Shown piece after piece: positions 1 to 11,288 of a stretch of DNA of 64,000 bases. The translations under genes were made by a program, and so were the position numbers. The DNA is from Pseudomonas frederiksbergensis (GTDB taxonomy: Bacteria > Pseudomonadota > Gammaproteobacteria > Pseudomonadales > Pseudomonadaceae), in assembly GCF_001952935.1 (NCBI RefSeq), contig NZ_CP018319.1, positions 609,501 through 673,500 on the forward strand. Reading direction: 5' to 3'. How positions within the stretch are numbered: the first letter of the stretch is position 1; each line of letters starts with the position of its first letter. The notes beneath the pieces were generated by a model. The model was not told where the DNA came from. It made no database searches and was given only the letters and a program-made list of their open reading frames with translations.

Positions 1-1
1 T

Positions 2-1555
2 GGTCTGGTCCTCAACGGCTCCTCACGGCCATTGCCGTCATTTCATCTTCGAGCACACGACTCCCAGGCGCCGCAAAGCCCGGCATGGCTACAACAGCTG
101 TCGAAGGCCGACAACATCGTCACCACACTTGGTTTTGAACAGGCCGGGGATTTGCAAAAGGTGTTGCATGAGCTGGAGTGTCCCCGGGTGCACCTGATCG
201 GCATTCGACTGCACAATCGTCATAACGAAACCGTGGGCCTGCTGGTCCTGCTATTGGCCGATACCGGTAACCAGAGCGATCTGGAGAAACTTCGTCCGGA
301 CCGCATCGCGTTCCTCCAGGCTGTGTCCGGCGCGGCCGCCGTCAGTATTGAAAGTCAGCGTCTGCAAGCCAAACAAAAACAACTACTGGATTCCTTCATT
401 CAACTGCTGGCAGGGGCGATTGACGCCAAAAGCCCCTATACCGGCGGTCACTGCCAGCGAGTACCGGCGCTGACCCTGATGCTCGCCCAAGCCGCCGCTG
501 CCAGCCAGGACCCGGCCTTCAGTGGCTATCAGCCCACCGAAGATGAATGGGAAGCGCTGCACATCGCCGCCTGGCTGCACGACTGCGGCAAGGTCACCAC
601 CCCGGAATATGTGGTCGATAAAGCCACGAAGCTGGAAACCCTCAACGACCGTATTCACGAAATCCGCACCCGCTTCGAAGTGCTCAAGCGCGATGCCTGG
701 ATCAGCTATTGGCAAGCCCTGGCCCTGGGCGGTAACGAGCAGCACCTGGCCGAACTGCGTAACACCGCGCTGGCAGAGCTGGACGATGATTTCGCGTTCG
801 TTGCCCGCTGCAACCTGGGTGGCGAGGCGATGGCCGAGTCCGACCAGCAACGCCTGCGCAGCATTGCCCAACGCAGCTGGACCCGAACCCTGGATGACCG
901 GCTGGGCGTTTCCTGGGAAGAGAATCGACGTCAGGCACGGACCCCGGCACCGGCACTGCCGGTCAGCGAGCCATTGCTGGCGGACAAACCCGAGCACCTG
1001 TTCGAACGCCCCGAAGCCGAGTTGATTCCAGAGGACAATCCCAGGGGGTTCAAGCTCGATGTGCCGCGCTACAAGTACAACCGGGGCGAGCTCTACAACC
1101 TGAGCGTTGCCCGAGGCACCCTGACCCGCGAGGAGCGTTACATCATCAATCACCACATGGTGCAGACGATTCTGATGCTCAGCCACCTGCCCTTCCCCGG
1201 CCACCTCACCAACGTCGCGGAGATCGCCGGCGGCCACCACGAGAAAATGGACGGCACGGGGTATCCCAAACAGTTGAAGCGCGAAGAAATGAGCCTGCCG
1301 GCGCGGATGATGGCGATTGCCGATATTTTCGAAGCCCTGACCGCCGCCGATCGCCCCTACAAGAAAGCCAAGTCCCTGAGCGAAGCGCTGGGCATCATGG
1401 CCACCATGTGCCGGGATGCTCACATCGATCCCGAGTTGTTCGGGCTGTTCATCAACGCGCAAATCTACTTGCAGTACGCCGATCGTTTCCTCGATCCCCA
1501 ACAAATCGATGCGGTTGATCCGGCAAGCCTGCTGGTCAAGGCAGGCCTGGCATGA
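2..1555 (+). CDS. HD-GYP domain phosphohydrolase with N-terminal GAF region (5' truncated)
   Basis: Probable cyclic-di-GMP phosphodiesterase of the HD-GYP class. The frame is open to the left edge of the window, so the true start is upstream. The first part up to about residue 110 (counting from the TTG at 32) looks like a GAF sensor domain. The metal-binding HDCGK motif is near residue 183, and HHEKMDGTGYP, the defining GYP motif, is near residue 402. A usual HD-GYP domain has only about 60 residues between these motifs, so this protein carries an insertion of roughly 150 residues after the HDxGK helix. The catalytic residues look intact, so activity is likely. The specificity for c-di-GMP is inferred from the family. 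It ends directly against the convergent msrC-like gene. Confidence 0.85.
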   Translation, partial: GLVLNGSSRPLPSFHLRAHDSQAPQSPAWLQQLSKADNIVTTLGFEQAGDLQKVLHELECPRVHLIGIRLHNRHNETVGLLVLLLADTGNQSDLEKLRPDRIAFLQAVSGAAAVSIESQRLQAKQKQLLDSFIQLLAGAIDAKSPYTGGHCQRVPALTLMLAQAAAASQDPAFSGYQPTEDEWEALHIAAWLHDCGKVTTPEYVVDKATKLETLNDRIHEIRTRFEVLKRDAWISYWQALALGGNEQHLAELRNTALAELDDDFAFVARCNLGGEAMAESDQQRLRSIAQRSWTRTLDDRLGVSWEENRRQARTPAPALPVSEPLLADKPEHLFERPEAELIPEDNPRGFKLDVPRYKYNRGELYNLSVARGTLTREERYIINHHMVQTILMLSHLPFPGHLTNVAEIAGGHHEKMDGTGYPKQLKREEMSLPARMMAIADIFEALTAADRPYKKAKSLSEALGIMATMCRDAHIDPELFGLFINAQIYLQYADRFLDPQQIDAVDPASLLVKAGLA

Positions 1556-2038
1556 TCAGCAGTCGGTCAGGCGCAGGAAAATCGCCGCCAATTGCTCGAT
1601 ACCAGCCTGATCTTCAGCGGTAAAACGCGCCAGTTTCGGGCTATCGAGGTCCAGCACGCCAATCAATCGACCGTCCTTGACCAGTGGCACCACCAGCTCG
1701 CTGTTCGACGCACTGTCGCAAGCGATGTGCCCGGGGAACGCATGCACATCCTCGACCAATTGGGTCTGCAAGGTAGCCGCTGCCGCTCCGCACACGCCAC
1801 GGCCGAACGGGATCCGCACGCAGGCGATTTGCCCCTGAAACGGGCCAAGCACCAGCTCTTCGTTGCGATTGAGGTAGAACCCGGCCCAGTTCAGGTCATC
1901 GAGCTGGTTGAACAGGAACGCCGAGAACTGCGCGGCGTTGGCGATGAAATCCCGTTCGTCCGCCAGCAATGACTCCAATTGCGCCCACAGCATGCCGTAG
2001 CCTTCAAGGCCCTGGCCGCTCTTTTGTAAATCGATCAT
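1556..2038 (-). CDS. msrC: Free methionine-(R)-sulfoxide reductase, GAF fold (MsrC/fRMsr)
   Basis: A 160-residue single GAF-domain protein that reduces free methionine-R-sulfoxide in the cytosol, using thioredoxin. The family's cysteines are visible in two blocks: ACVRIPFGRGVCG (two Cys) and HIACDSASNSELVVP (one Cys). These correspond to the resolving and catalytic cysteines of the E. coli YebR type. I chose the ATG at 2038 because it overlaps the stop of the upstream ATPase gene in an ATGA junction, which implies translational coupling. The longer open frame upstream lies inside the ATPase gene. It belongs to the oxidative-damage theme of this region (msrB, gpx nearby). Confidence 0.93.
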   Translation of the reverse strand: MIDLQKSGQGLEGYGMLWAQLESLLADERDFIANAAQFSAFLFNQLDDLNWAGFYLNRNEELVLGPFQGQIACVRIPFGRGVCGAAAATLQTQLVEDVHAFPGHIACDSASNSELVVPLVKDGRLIGVLDLDSPKLARFTAEDQAGIEQLAAIFLRLTDC

Positions 2039-2925
2039 GCCTTGTGCTCCAACAGCTTCAACCCGACCCAATAGCGGGCAAATTGATACGCGCAACGTCC
2101 GTTGCGATTACCGCGGCCCGTGGCCCAGCGTACCGCGAGGATGTCCAGTTCTTCGTTGCGCTGCCACTTGAGGCCCGCCTTGTCGGCCAGTTGACCGATC
2201 CAGTGTTCGACGACGTTGAGGAAGTGCTCCTGGGTAAACGGATAGAACGACAGCCACAATCCGAAACGGTCCGACAGCGCAATCTTGTCTTCCACCGCCT
2301 CACTAGGATGGAGTTCGCCGTCAACGCGTTTCCAGTTTTCGTTATCGCTTTCCTTTTCCGGCACCAGATGGCGACGGTTGGACGTGGCGTACAGCAAAAC
2401 GTTGTCCGGCGCCTGTTCGAGAGAGCCGTCGAGCACGCTTTTGAGCACGCGATAATCGCCCTCGCCCGACTCGAACGACAGGTCATCGCAGAACAGCACA
2501 AAACGCTGGGGCAGCCTGGCGATCTGTTCGACAATACGCGGCAAGTCCGCCAGGTGATCGCGCTCGATTTCGATCAAGCGCAAACCGGCTTCGGCGTGTT
2601 CGGCCAGCAAGGCGCGAACCAGCGACGATTTACCGGTTCCACGCGAACCCCAGAGCAGCGCGTGGTTGGCCGGCATGCCGTCGAGGAACTGTAGGGTATT
2701 ACGCCCCAGTTGCTCCACTTGACGGTCGACACCGACCAGGTCGGTCAAACGCGTGTCGAGGCTGACTTGCAGCGGCAACAGAAAACCGCTGCGGCCCTCA
2801 CGTTGCCAGCGCGCGGCCAGGCAGTGAGTCCAGTCGATGGTTTGCCGAGGGGCTGGCAGCAGCGGTTCGATACGGGCCAGAACGGCATCGGCGCGTTCAA
2901 GAAAAGCATTTAATCGGGAATCCAC
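2035..2925 (-). CDS. DUF815-family AAA ATPase
   Basis: A 296-residue predicted P-loop ATPase of the DUF815 family, whose cellular role is not established. The Walker A segment GSRGTGKSS lies in the middle of the protein and is followed by a Walker B-like LFCDDLSF and a sensor-like YATSNRRHL. I chose the GTG at 2925 because GAGGAG sits six bases upstream; the open frame extends further but without a ribosome-binding site. It is translationally coupled to the downstream sulfoxide reductase through a 4-base overlap, so the two are likely one operon. No substrate can be assigned from sequence. Confidence 0.85.
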   Translation of the reverse strand: MDSRLNAFLERADAVLARIEPLLPAPRQTIDWTHCLAARWQREGRSGFLLPLQVSLDTRLTDLVGVDRQVEQLGRNTLQFLDGMPANHALLWGSRGTGKSSLVRALLAEHAEAGLRLIEIERDHLADLPRIVEQIARLPQRFVLFCDDLSFESGEGDYRVLKSVLDGSLEQAPDNVLLYATSNRRHLVPEKESDNENWKRVDGELHPSEAVEDKIALSDRFGLWLSFYPFTQEHFLNVVEHWIGQLADKAGLKWQRNEELDILAVRWATGRGNRNGRCAYQFARYWVGLKLLEHKA

Positions 2926-3049
2926 GTCTTCTCCTCGGGCACGTTCACAGTAATGATGGTGATACAGCGACGAAACACAACATCCGGTGTCCGGTTCATC
3001 CCTCTGCACAAGGGCTCACGAGAACATCGGTATCCATGCATGATCGACT

Positions 3050-5396
<2,347 letters not shown>

Positions 5397-5413
<17 letters not shown>

Positions 5414-5858
5414 TTTGCCCCAACAGGTGATCAAGGCCGTCGCGCAGATCATTCAAGCGATCCAGATCGACACCGCTGTCGCATAACAGACGGGCCTTGA
5501 GCGGCCCGACCTGATCGCGCAAAGCCTTGCCGGTTGGCGACAGGCTCAAGTGCACTTCCCGCTCGTCCCGCGCCGAGCGCTGACGCTGAACCAGTTGCAG
5601 TTGCTCAAGACGCTTGAGCAACGGCGTCAGCGTGCCGGAATCCAGTGCCAGGCGTTCGCCCAATGCCTTGACCGTCGGCTGCTCTGGCGCTGTGTCCTGC
5701 CATTCCCACAACACCAGCATCGCCAGGTACTGCGGGTAGGTCAGGCCAAGCTGATCGAGCATCGGCTTGTAGGCGCGGATCACCGCCCGGGAAGCGGCGT
5801 ACAGCTTGAAGCACAGTTGACTGTCAAGCTTCAGGGAATCGACTGACAAGGTGTTCAT
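5397..5858 (-). CDS. ospR: MarR-family peroxide-sensing repressor (OspR/OhrR type)
   Basis: A 153-residue winged-helix regulator of the OhrR/OspR class, which represses antioxidant genes until a reactive cysteine is oxidised. The sensing Cys16 sits in the family motif QLCFKLYAAS, and a second Cys126 in ARLLCDSG is placed where two-Cys OhrR proteins have their resolving cysteine. The recognition helix region is around residues 60-95. I chose the ATG at 5858, which overlaps the gpx stop (ATGA), so gpx and ospR form one operon with gpx first. A CAATT-G-AATTG inverted repeat inside the predicted gpx promoter is a good candidate for its autoregulatory operator. Confidence 0.88.
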
Positions 5859-6340
5859 TTGAGCAGGGCTTCGATCTCGCGGGTCAGGTCCTGCGGCTTG
5901 GTCGCGGGGGCGAAGCGCTTGACCAGTTGGCCATCCTTGCCAATCAGAAACTTGGTGAAGTTCCACTTGATGCCTTGGGAACCCAGCACACCCGGCGCGC
6001 GCTTTTTCAGTTGAACGAACAGCGGGTGGGCACCGGCGCCATTGACTTCAATCTTTTTGAACAGCGGGAAACTGACGCCGAAGTTCAACTCGCAGAACTC
6101 GGAAATCGCCCCTTCGTTGCCCGGCTCTTGCTTGCCGAACTGGTTACACGGAAAACCCAGCACCACCAGACCTTGATCCTTATAGGTCTGCCACAACTCC
6201 TCAAGGCCTTTGTACTGCGGGGTGAAACCGCATTTGCTCGCGGTGTTGACCACCAACACGGCCTTGCCGGCGAAATCCGCCAGGGTCTTTTGCTCACCCT
6301 TGATGGTGGTGCAAGGGATGCTCAGCAGATTGTCGCTCAT
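5855..6340 (-). CDS. gpx: Thiol (glutathione/thioredoxin-type) peroxidase
   Basis: A 161-residue glutathione-peroxidase family enzyme, Cys-type rather than selenocysteine. It reduces hydroperoxides in the cytosol. The peroxidatic Cys37 is in NTASKCGFTPQY, and the second family block with Gln is CNQFGKQEPG; the WNFTKFLI motif follows near the C terminus. Bacterial members usually draw electrons from thioredoxin. The start at 6340 opens a protein of standard length; the long upstream extension of the frame runs through an intergenic repeat and is not coding. It is first gene of the gpx-ospR operon. Confidence 0.93.
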   Translation of the reverse strand: MSDNLLSIPCTTIKGEQKTLADFAGKAVLVVNTASKCGFTPQYKGLEELWQTYKDQGLVVLGFPCNQFGKQEPGNEGAISEFCELNFGVSFPLFKKIEVNGAGAHPLFVQLKKRAPGVLGSQGIKWNFTKFLIGKDGQLVKRFAPATKPQDLTREIEALLK

Positions 6341-6372
6341 GGTTCGGACTCTGAATGAGGGAAGATGAGACA

Positions 6373-6401
6373 AACATAGCGAGCAATTGAATTGTGTGCA
6401 A
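6373..6401 (-). promoter_or_regulatory. Predicted sigma-70 promoter of gpx-ospR with an OspR-like operator in the spacer
   Basis: Read on the minus strand, TTGCAC (6396-6401) is followed after 17 bases by TATGTT (6373-6378), about 35 bases before the gpx start. The spacer contains a perfect inverted repeat CAATT-G-AATTG at 6384-6394, resembling the TACAATT/AATTGTA operators of OhrR-type repressors. Repressor binding there would occlude RNA polymerase. The promoter and operator are predictions from sequence only. Confidence 0.6.
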
Positions 6402-6427
6402 TTTAATAAATCAATTGCCGATTGACT

Positions 6428-6494
6428 GTAGGAGCACGGCTTGCCTGCGATGGCGTCCTTTTGATCGCCATCGCGAGCAAGCTCGGCTCCCACA
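6428..6494. repeat. REP-type inverted doublet
   Basis: Two inverted arms (GTAGGAGCACGGCTTGCC and its near complement GAGCAAGCTCGGCTCCCAC) between gpx and msrB. It belongs to the GCGAGCAAG...GCTCCCAC family seen at eight places in the window. It is probably a mobilised REP/REPIN element and could form a hairpin in the transcript. Confidence 0.7.
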
Positions 6495-6503
6495 GGGCTC
6501 GCA

Positions 6504-6899
6504 TTACTCGCGCGGTACCAGGTCCAGGCACACCGAGTTGATGCAATAACGCAGGCCGGTCGGCGGCGGGCCGTCCGGGAACACGTGCCCCAGGTGCGCA
6601 TCGCATTTGGCGCAGACCACTTCGGTGCGGATCATGCCGTGGCTGACGTCACGGATCTCGACCATGGCGCTGTCGCCGATCGGTGCATAAAAGCTCGGCC
6701 AGCCGCAGCCGGAGTCGAATTTTGTTTTGGAGTCGAACAGCGGTTCGTTGCAACAGATGCAGTGGTAGACACCGTCAGTTTTGGTGTCGTTGTACTTGCC
6801 GGAGAACGGTCGCTCGGTGCCCTTGAGGCGGCAAACGTTGTACTGCTCCGGGTCGAGCATCGCCTTCCATTCTTCCTGGGTTTTTTCCAACTTTTCCAT
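6504..6899 (-). CDS. msrB: Peptide-methionine (R)-S-oxide reductase
   Basis: A 131-residue MsrB that repairs protein-bound methionine-R-sulfoxide. The two zinc-binding CxxC pairs are present (CICC and CAKC), as are the [10 protein letters not shown] block and the catalytic Cys in [12 protein letters not shown] chose the ATG at 6899 because GAGG lies seven bases upstream; the GTG six bases earlier would be too close to that site. It is divergent from alaA and lies next to the gpx-ospR operon. Confidence 0.95.
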   Translation of the reverse strand: MEKLEKTQEEWKAMLDPEQYNVCRLKGTERPFSGKYNDTKTDGVYHCICCNEPLFDSKTKFDSGCGWPSFYAPIGDSAMVEIRDVSHGMIRTEVVCAKCDAHLGHVFPDGPPPTGLRYCINSVCLDLVPRE

Positions 6900-7125
6900 T
6901 GTCACACCTCAGCAGCTGAAAAAGCCCGATCTGAACCTTTTCCACGGATCGGGCGGCACGTATGATTGCGCCTCGTCAAACGCCAGTCTGGCAGCCAGAC
7001 CACGCGCATTCAAACGGATTTATGGATGCTGCCTCTCAAGGCGTCAGGCCTGTGTGAATACGCAGGATTCCCAGCACGGTCGTTCATACACCGCCTGGAT
7101 CGTTCATTTTCGGGAACACATCGCC

Positions 7126-8337
7126 ATGCAGGTCAGCAAATCGAACAAGCTCGCCAACGTCTGCTACGACATTCGCGGCCCAGTGCTCAAGCACGCCAAA
7201 CGCCTGGAAGAGGAAGGCCATCGCATCCTCAAGCTGAACATTGGCAACCCGGCGCCTTTTGGTTTCGAAGCGCCGGATGAAATCCTCCAGGACGTCATCC
7301 GCAACCTGCCGACTGCTCAAGGCTACAGCGACTCCAAAGGTCTGTTCAGCGCCCGCAAGGCCGTGATGCAGTACTACCAGCAAAAGCAGGTAGAAGGCGT
7401 CGGCATTGAAGACATCTATTTGGGCAACGGCGTTTCCGAGCTGATCGTGATGTCGCTGCAGGCCCTGCTCAACAACGGCGATGAAGTGCTGGTGCCAGCT
7501 CCAGACTATCCGCTGTGGACCGCCGCAGTGAGCCTGTCGGGCGGCAACCCAGTGCATTACCTGTGCGACGAGCAGGCCAACTGGTGGCCGGACCTGGCCG
7601 ACATCAAGGCCAAGATCACCCCGAACACCAAGGCACTGGTGATCATCAATCCGAACAACCCGACCGGCGCGGTGTATTCGAAAGAAGTCCTGCTGGGCAT
7701 GCTCGAACTGGCCCGTCAGCACAACCTGGTAGTTTTTTCCGACGAGATCTACGACAAGATTCTGTACGACGATGCCGTGCACATCTGCACAGCCTCGCTG
7801 GCGCCGGACTTGCTGTGCCTGACCTTCAACGGTTTGTCCAAGTCCTATCGCGTGGCGGGTTTCCGTTCTGGGTGGATTGCCATTTCCGGCCCGAAACACC
7901 ACGCCCAGAGCTACATAGAAGGCATCGACATGTTGGCGAACATGCGCCTGTGTGCCAACGTACCGAGCCAGCACGCAATCCAGACCGCCCTCGGCGGTTA
8001 TCAGAGCATCAATGATCTGGTATTGCCCAACGGACGATTGTTGGAACAGCGCAATCGCACTTGGGAGCTGCTCAACGATATTCCCGGCGTGAGCTGCGTC
8101 AAGCCAATGGGCGCGCTGTATGCGTTCCCAAGGATCGACCCGAAAGTCTGCCCGATCCATAACGACGAGAAATTCGTGCTCGACCTGCTGCTGTCGGAGA
8201 AACTGCTGGTGGTACAAGGCACGGCCTTCAACTGGCCATGGCCGGACCACTTCCGTGTGGTGACCCTGCCGCGCGTGGACGAGCTGGACATGGCCATCGG
8301 ACGTATCGGCAACTTCCTCAAGTCCTATCGCCAGTAA
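7126..8337 (+). CDS. alaA: Alanine-forming PLP aminotransferase (AlaA-like)
   Basis: A 403-residue class I/II fold-type I aminotransferase, most like glutamate-pyruvate aminotransferase AlaA. The PLP lysine is in NGLSKSYRVAGFRSGW, the PLP-phosphate contacts follow, and the substrate-carboxylate Arg is near the C terminus (HFRVVTLPRV). The ATG at 7126 gives the family start MQVSKSNKLAN; the open frame upstream overlaps the divergent msrB promoter region and is not coding. It is probably monocistronic, ending in the strong hairpin at 8346-8379. Confidence 0.9.
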   Translation: MQVSKSNKLANVCYDIRGPVLKHAKRLEEEGHRILKLNIGNPAPFGFEAPDEILQDVIRNLPTAQGYSDSKGLFSARKAVMQYYQQKQVEGVGIEDIYLGNGVSELIVMSLQALLNNGDEVLVPAPDYPLWTAAVSLSGGNPVHYLCDEQANWWPDLADIKAKITPNTKALVIINPNNPTGAVYSKEVLLGMLELARQHNLVVFSDEIYDKILYDDAVHICTASLAPDLLCLTFNGLSKSYRVAGFRSGWIAISGPKHHAQSYIEGIDMLANMRLCANVPSQHAIQTALGGYQSINDLVLPNGRLLEQRNRTWELLNDIPGVSCVKPMGALYAFPRIDPKVCPIHNDEKFVLDLLLSEKLLVVQGTAFNWPWPDHFRVVTLPRVDELDMAIGRIGNFLKSYRQ

Positions 8338-8345
8338 CCTGCCTG

Positions 8346-8379
8346 TCACCGTGCGACGCTTGCGCATGTCGCACGGTGA
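8346..8379 (+). terminator. Strong hairpin after alaA
   Basis: A perfect 12-bp inverted repeat TCACCGTGCGAC / GTCGCACGGTGA with a 10-base loop lies nine bases after the alaA stop. The following T tract is poor (TTGATT), so it may act as a transcript-stabilising or weak termination hairpin. The rest of 8380-8579 shows no gene. Confidence 0.6.
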
Positions 8380-8579
8380 TTGATTCAGCAACATTTCTTT
8401 GCGCCCTGCCGAACATCGCTTCTTCAATCGCTGACCGATGCCTCGTTGCGTGCTCGCGCCTAACAACGGCGGGGCTTACGACGTTAATTGGCTGACAAAC
8501 ACTTCCTGCATCGATGTCGGAAATGCCCTTCAAACAGCTAGACTGTTGCCGTAGGACACAGTTTGAAATAGTCACCCGG

Positions 8580-8608
8580 TTGAATAGCCCGGGTCAGCAC
8601 CTTATATA
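8580..8608 (+). promoter_or_regulatory. Predicted promoter of htpX
   Basis: TTGAAT (8580-8585), a 17-base spacer and TATATA (8603-8608) lie about 45 bases upstream of htpX. The TTGAA element is also compatible with a heat-shock sigma factor -35, but the -10 is closer to the sigma-70 form. Prediction only. Confidence 0.5.
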
Positions 8609-8653
8609 CCCCGCAGTACGCTACATCTTTAGCATGAGGAGATTTCTACAACC

Positions 8654-9541
8654 ATGATGCGCATCCTGCTGTTTTTGGCCACTAACCTGGCGGTCGTGCT
8701 GATTGCCAGCATCACCCTGAGCCTTTTCGGCTTCAACGGGTTCATGGCGGCCAACGGGGTTGATCTCAACCTCAATCAGCTGCTGATTTTCTGTGCGGTC
8801 TTTGGTTTCGCCGGTTCGCTGTTCTCGCTGTTCATCTCCAAGTGGATGGCGAAGATGAGCACCAGCACCCAGATCATCAGCCAGCCGCGCACACGTCACG
8901 AGCAATGGCTGCTGCAAACCGTCGAGCAATTGTCCCGGGAAGCCGGGATCAAGATGCCCGAAGTCGGTATTTTCCCGGCCTACGAGGCGAACGCCTTTGC
9001 CACCGGCTGGAACAAGAACGACGCGTTGGTCGCGGTCAGCCAAGGGCTGCTCGAACGTTTCTCGCCTGATGAAGTGAAGGCCGTTCTGGCCCACGAAATC
9101 GGCCACGTAGCCAATGGCGACATGGTCACCCTGGCATTGGTCCAGGGTGTGGTGAACACCTTCGTGATGTTCTTCGCACGGATCATCGGCAACTTTGTCG
9201 ACAAGGTGATCTTCAAGAACGAAGAAGGCCAGGGCATCGCCTATTACGTGGCGACCATCTTCGCCGAACTGGTCCTGGGCATTCTGGCCAGCGCCATCGT
9301 CATGTGGTTCTCGCGTAAACGCGAATTCCGTGCAGACGAAGCCGGTGCACGCCTGGCCGGCACCGCCGCAATGATCGGCGCCCTGCAACGCCTGCGTGCC
9401 GAACAGGGGCTGCCGGTGCACATGCCGGACACCCTGACGGCTTTCGGCATCAACGGTGGCCTCAAACAAGGGTTCGCCCGCATGTTCATGAGCCACCCGC
9501 CGCTGGAAGAGCGTATTGACGCGTTGCGTCGTCGGGGCTGA
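8654..9541 (+). CDS. htpX: Membrane zinc metalloprotease HtpX
   Basis: A 295-residue M48 peptidase of the inner membrane that degrades misfolded membrane proteins. Two TM helices are at the N terminus (about 4-25 and 34-53). The zinc motif HEIGH begins near residue 147, followed by two more hydrophobic segments and the third ligand region EFRADEAGA. The start has GAGGAG upstream (about 8635-8642). It functions with FtsH and, as here, is usually a stress-linked single gene. A rho-independent terminator follows. Confidence 0.95.
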   Translation: MMRILLFLATNLAVVLIASITLSLFGFNGFMAANGVDLNLNQLLIFCAVFGFAGSLFSLFISKWMAKMSTSTQIISQPRTRHEQWLLQTVEQLSREAGIKMPEVGIFPAYEANAFATGWNKNDALVAVSQGLLERFSPDEVKAVLAHEIGHVANGDMVTLALVQGVVNTFVMFFARIIGNFVDKVIFKNEEGQGIAYYVATIFAELVLGILASAIVMWFSRKREFRADEAGARLAGTAAMIGALQRLRAEQGLPVHMPDTLTAFGINGGLKQGFARMFMSHPPLEERIDALRRRG

Positions 9542-9560
9542 GAGGCTTCGCACTAAAAGA

Positions 9561-9592
9561 AAAGGCCCGCAGTGAATGCGGGCCTTTTTTTG
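9561..9592 (+). terminator. Rho-independent terminator of htpX
   Basis: GGCCCGC / GCGGGCC stem with a short AGTGAAT loop, followed by a run of seven T. Confidence 0.9.
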
Positions 9593-9624
9593 TCTGCTGA
9601 TTGTTGCAGTGTTCATTCGGGCCC

Positions 9625-9707
9625 CATCGCGAGCAGGCTCACTCCCACATTAGACTGCGTCTATCTAGACAGCTCGGTCAACTGTGGGAGCGAGCCTGCT
9701 CGCGATG
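9625..9707. repeat. REP-type inverted doublet
   Basis: Arms CATCGCGAGCAGGCTCACTC and GAGCGAGCCTGCTCGCGATG, inverted about a 30-base spacer, between the convergent htpX and tpm genes. This is the typical REPIN arrangement. Confidence 0.8.
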
Positions 9708-9730
9708 AGGCCGGTACAAACAACACCAAT

Positions 9731-10387
9731 CTATCGGCTGGAAACCCGATAAACCCGCTCTTCAAGCCGCGTAACACCCTTTTCCAGGAACTTCCAGCTT
9801 TCGCCCAGAACGTCCTGATCTTCCAGAATCTTCAACTCCCACGACGCACCGAACAACCGCTGCACTTCGTCATCCAGCACGGCAAAGGGCGGTCCCTCCA
9901 TTTGTGCCTGGTCGTAATCCAGGGTAATCAGCAGCCCCAGCGAATCCTTCGGCATAATCCGCTTCAGATGCTCGGCATATTGCTCGCGCATCTTCGGTGG
10001 CAAGGCGATCAACGCAGCGCGGTCGTACAGCGCGCTGCAATCGGCAACGTCGCCGGCCGTCAACGCGAAGAAATCACCACACCAGATCTCGATCGAGCCC
10101 GCCCGATAGACCGTGAAGGGGCCTTGATCGCTGACGTCCGGATCAAATTGATGCTCATGGAAAAAGTCTTCCACCGCTTTTTCCGACAATTCGATGCCCA
10201 GCACCTCATGACCGCATTTCGCCAGCCACAGCAGATCCAGGCTTTTCCCACATAACGGCACCAGTACGCGCGCGCCCTCTTCCAGGCCCAGCTGCGGCCA
10301 GTACCGCTGCAGATATGGATTCACTTCCGGCAGGTGAAAGCCGATCTGATTCGACGTCCACCGCTTGTGCCAAAACTCCGGCTGCAT
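9731..10387 (-). CDS. tpm: Thiopurine S-methyltransferase
   Basis: A 218-residue SAM-dependent methyltransferase of the TPMT family, which in pseudomonads also methylates selenium and tellurium compounds. The N-terminal FWHKRW block, the glycine-rich SAM loop [15 protein letters not shown] and the [13 protein letters not shown] strand-turn are all visible. I chose the ATG at 10387 ([10 protein letters not shown]), the standard start for the family; the open frame upstream is intergenic. Confidence 0.93.
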   Translation of the reverse strand: MQPEFWHKRWTSNQIGFHLPEVNPYLQRYWPQLGLEEGARVLVPLCGKSLDLLWLAKCGHEVLGIELSEKAVEDFFHEHQFDPDVSDQGPFTVYRAGSIEIWCGDFFALTAGDVADCSALYDRAALIALPPKMREQYAEHLKRIMPKDSLGLLITLDYDQAQMEGPPFAVLDDEVQRLFGASWELKILEDQDVLGESWKFLEKGVTRLEERVYRVSSR

Positions 10388-10490
10388 AATTAATCCCGAA
10401 AATTCGATCAAAAGACTCTAAAACTTATATTAGATTTAGATCAATGATCTGACTGAAGATGATGCCATCTTACCCCTCAGGAGCGCATTC

Positions 10491-11258
10491 ATGTTCCCCA
10501 GCCTTTACATATCCCATGGCTCGCCCATGTTGGCACTGGAACCGGGCGCCAGCGGGCCCGCTCTTGCTCGCCTGGCGGCAGAACTGCCGAAACCCAAGGC
10601 CATCGTCATTGTTTCTGCGCATTGGGAAAGCAACGAGTTGCTCGTCAGCGGCAATCCCCAGCCTGAAACCTGGCATGACTTCGGCGGTTTTCCACAGGCG
10701 TTGTTCAACGTGCAATACCCGGCACCCGGCAATCCACAATTGGCCGCAGAGGTTGCCGAACTGCTGAAGAGCAATGGCCTGCCCGCTCGCATCGACGCCG
10801 AACGGCCGTTCGACCATGGGGTCTGGGTGCCCTTGTCATTGATGTATCCACAAGCCGACATCCCCGTGGTGCAAGTTTCGCTACCCACCCGCGGCGGCCC
10901 GGCCCTGCAGACCCGTGTCGGTCATGCCCTGGCCAGCCTGCGCGAACATGGCGTGTTGCTGATTGGTTCCGGGAGCATCACCCACAACCTGCGCGAACTG
11001 GACTGGCACGCCGGCCCGGAAAGCGTCGAACCCTGGGCCCAGGTATTTCGTGACTGGATGATCGAAAAACTTGCTGCCAACGACGAAACCGCGTTGCACG
11101 ATTACCGTCAGCAAGCGCCGAATGCCGTGCGCAACCATCCCAGCGATGAACATCTGTTGCCGTTGTACTTTGCGCGCGGCGCGGGAGGGACATTCAGCGT
11201 GAGTCACAAGGGATTCACCATGGGCGCCCTGGGCATGGACATTTACCGATTCGGGTAA
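10491..11258 (+). CDS. Class III extradiol ring-cleavage dioxygenase, DODA type
   Basis: A 255-residue protein of the LigB/DODA (YgiD-like) family, Fe or Zn enzymes that open catechol-type rings. Candidate metal ligands are His in YISHGSP near the N terminus, SAHWES, the FDHGVWVPL block and GSGSITHNLRE. AGGAG precedes the ATG at 10491 by a good distance. It stands alone, so the physiological substrate cannot be inferred. Confidence 0.85.
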   Translation: MFPSLYISHGSPMLALEPGASGPALARLAAELPKPKAIVIVSAHWESNELLVSGNPQPETWHDFGGFPQALFNVQYPAPGNPQLAAEVAELLKSNGLPARIDAERPFDHGVWVPLSLMYPQADIPVVQVSLPTRGGPALQTRVGHALASLREHGVLLIGSGSITHNLRELDWHAGPESVEPWAQVFRDWMIEKLAANDETALHDYRQQAPNAVRNHPSDEHLLPLYFARGAGGTFSVSHKGFTMGALGMDIYRFG

Positions 11259-11288
11259 TGACAGGACCGAGGCCTGTGGCGGTCAGGC

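Noticed and set aside
7084..8466. Minus-strand open frame opposite alaA
   Set aside because: The plus-strand frame is a clear aminotransferase; the other has no domain and no ribosome-binding site.
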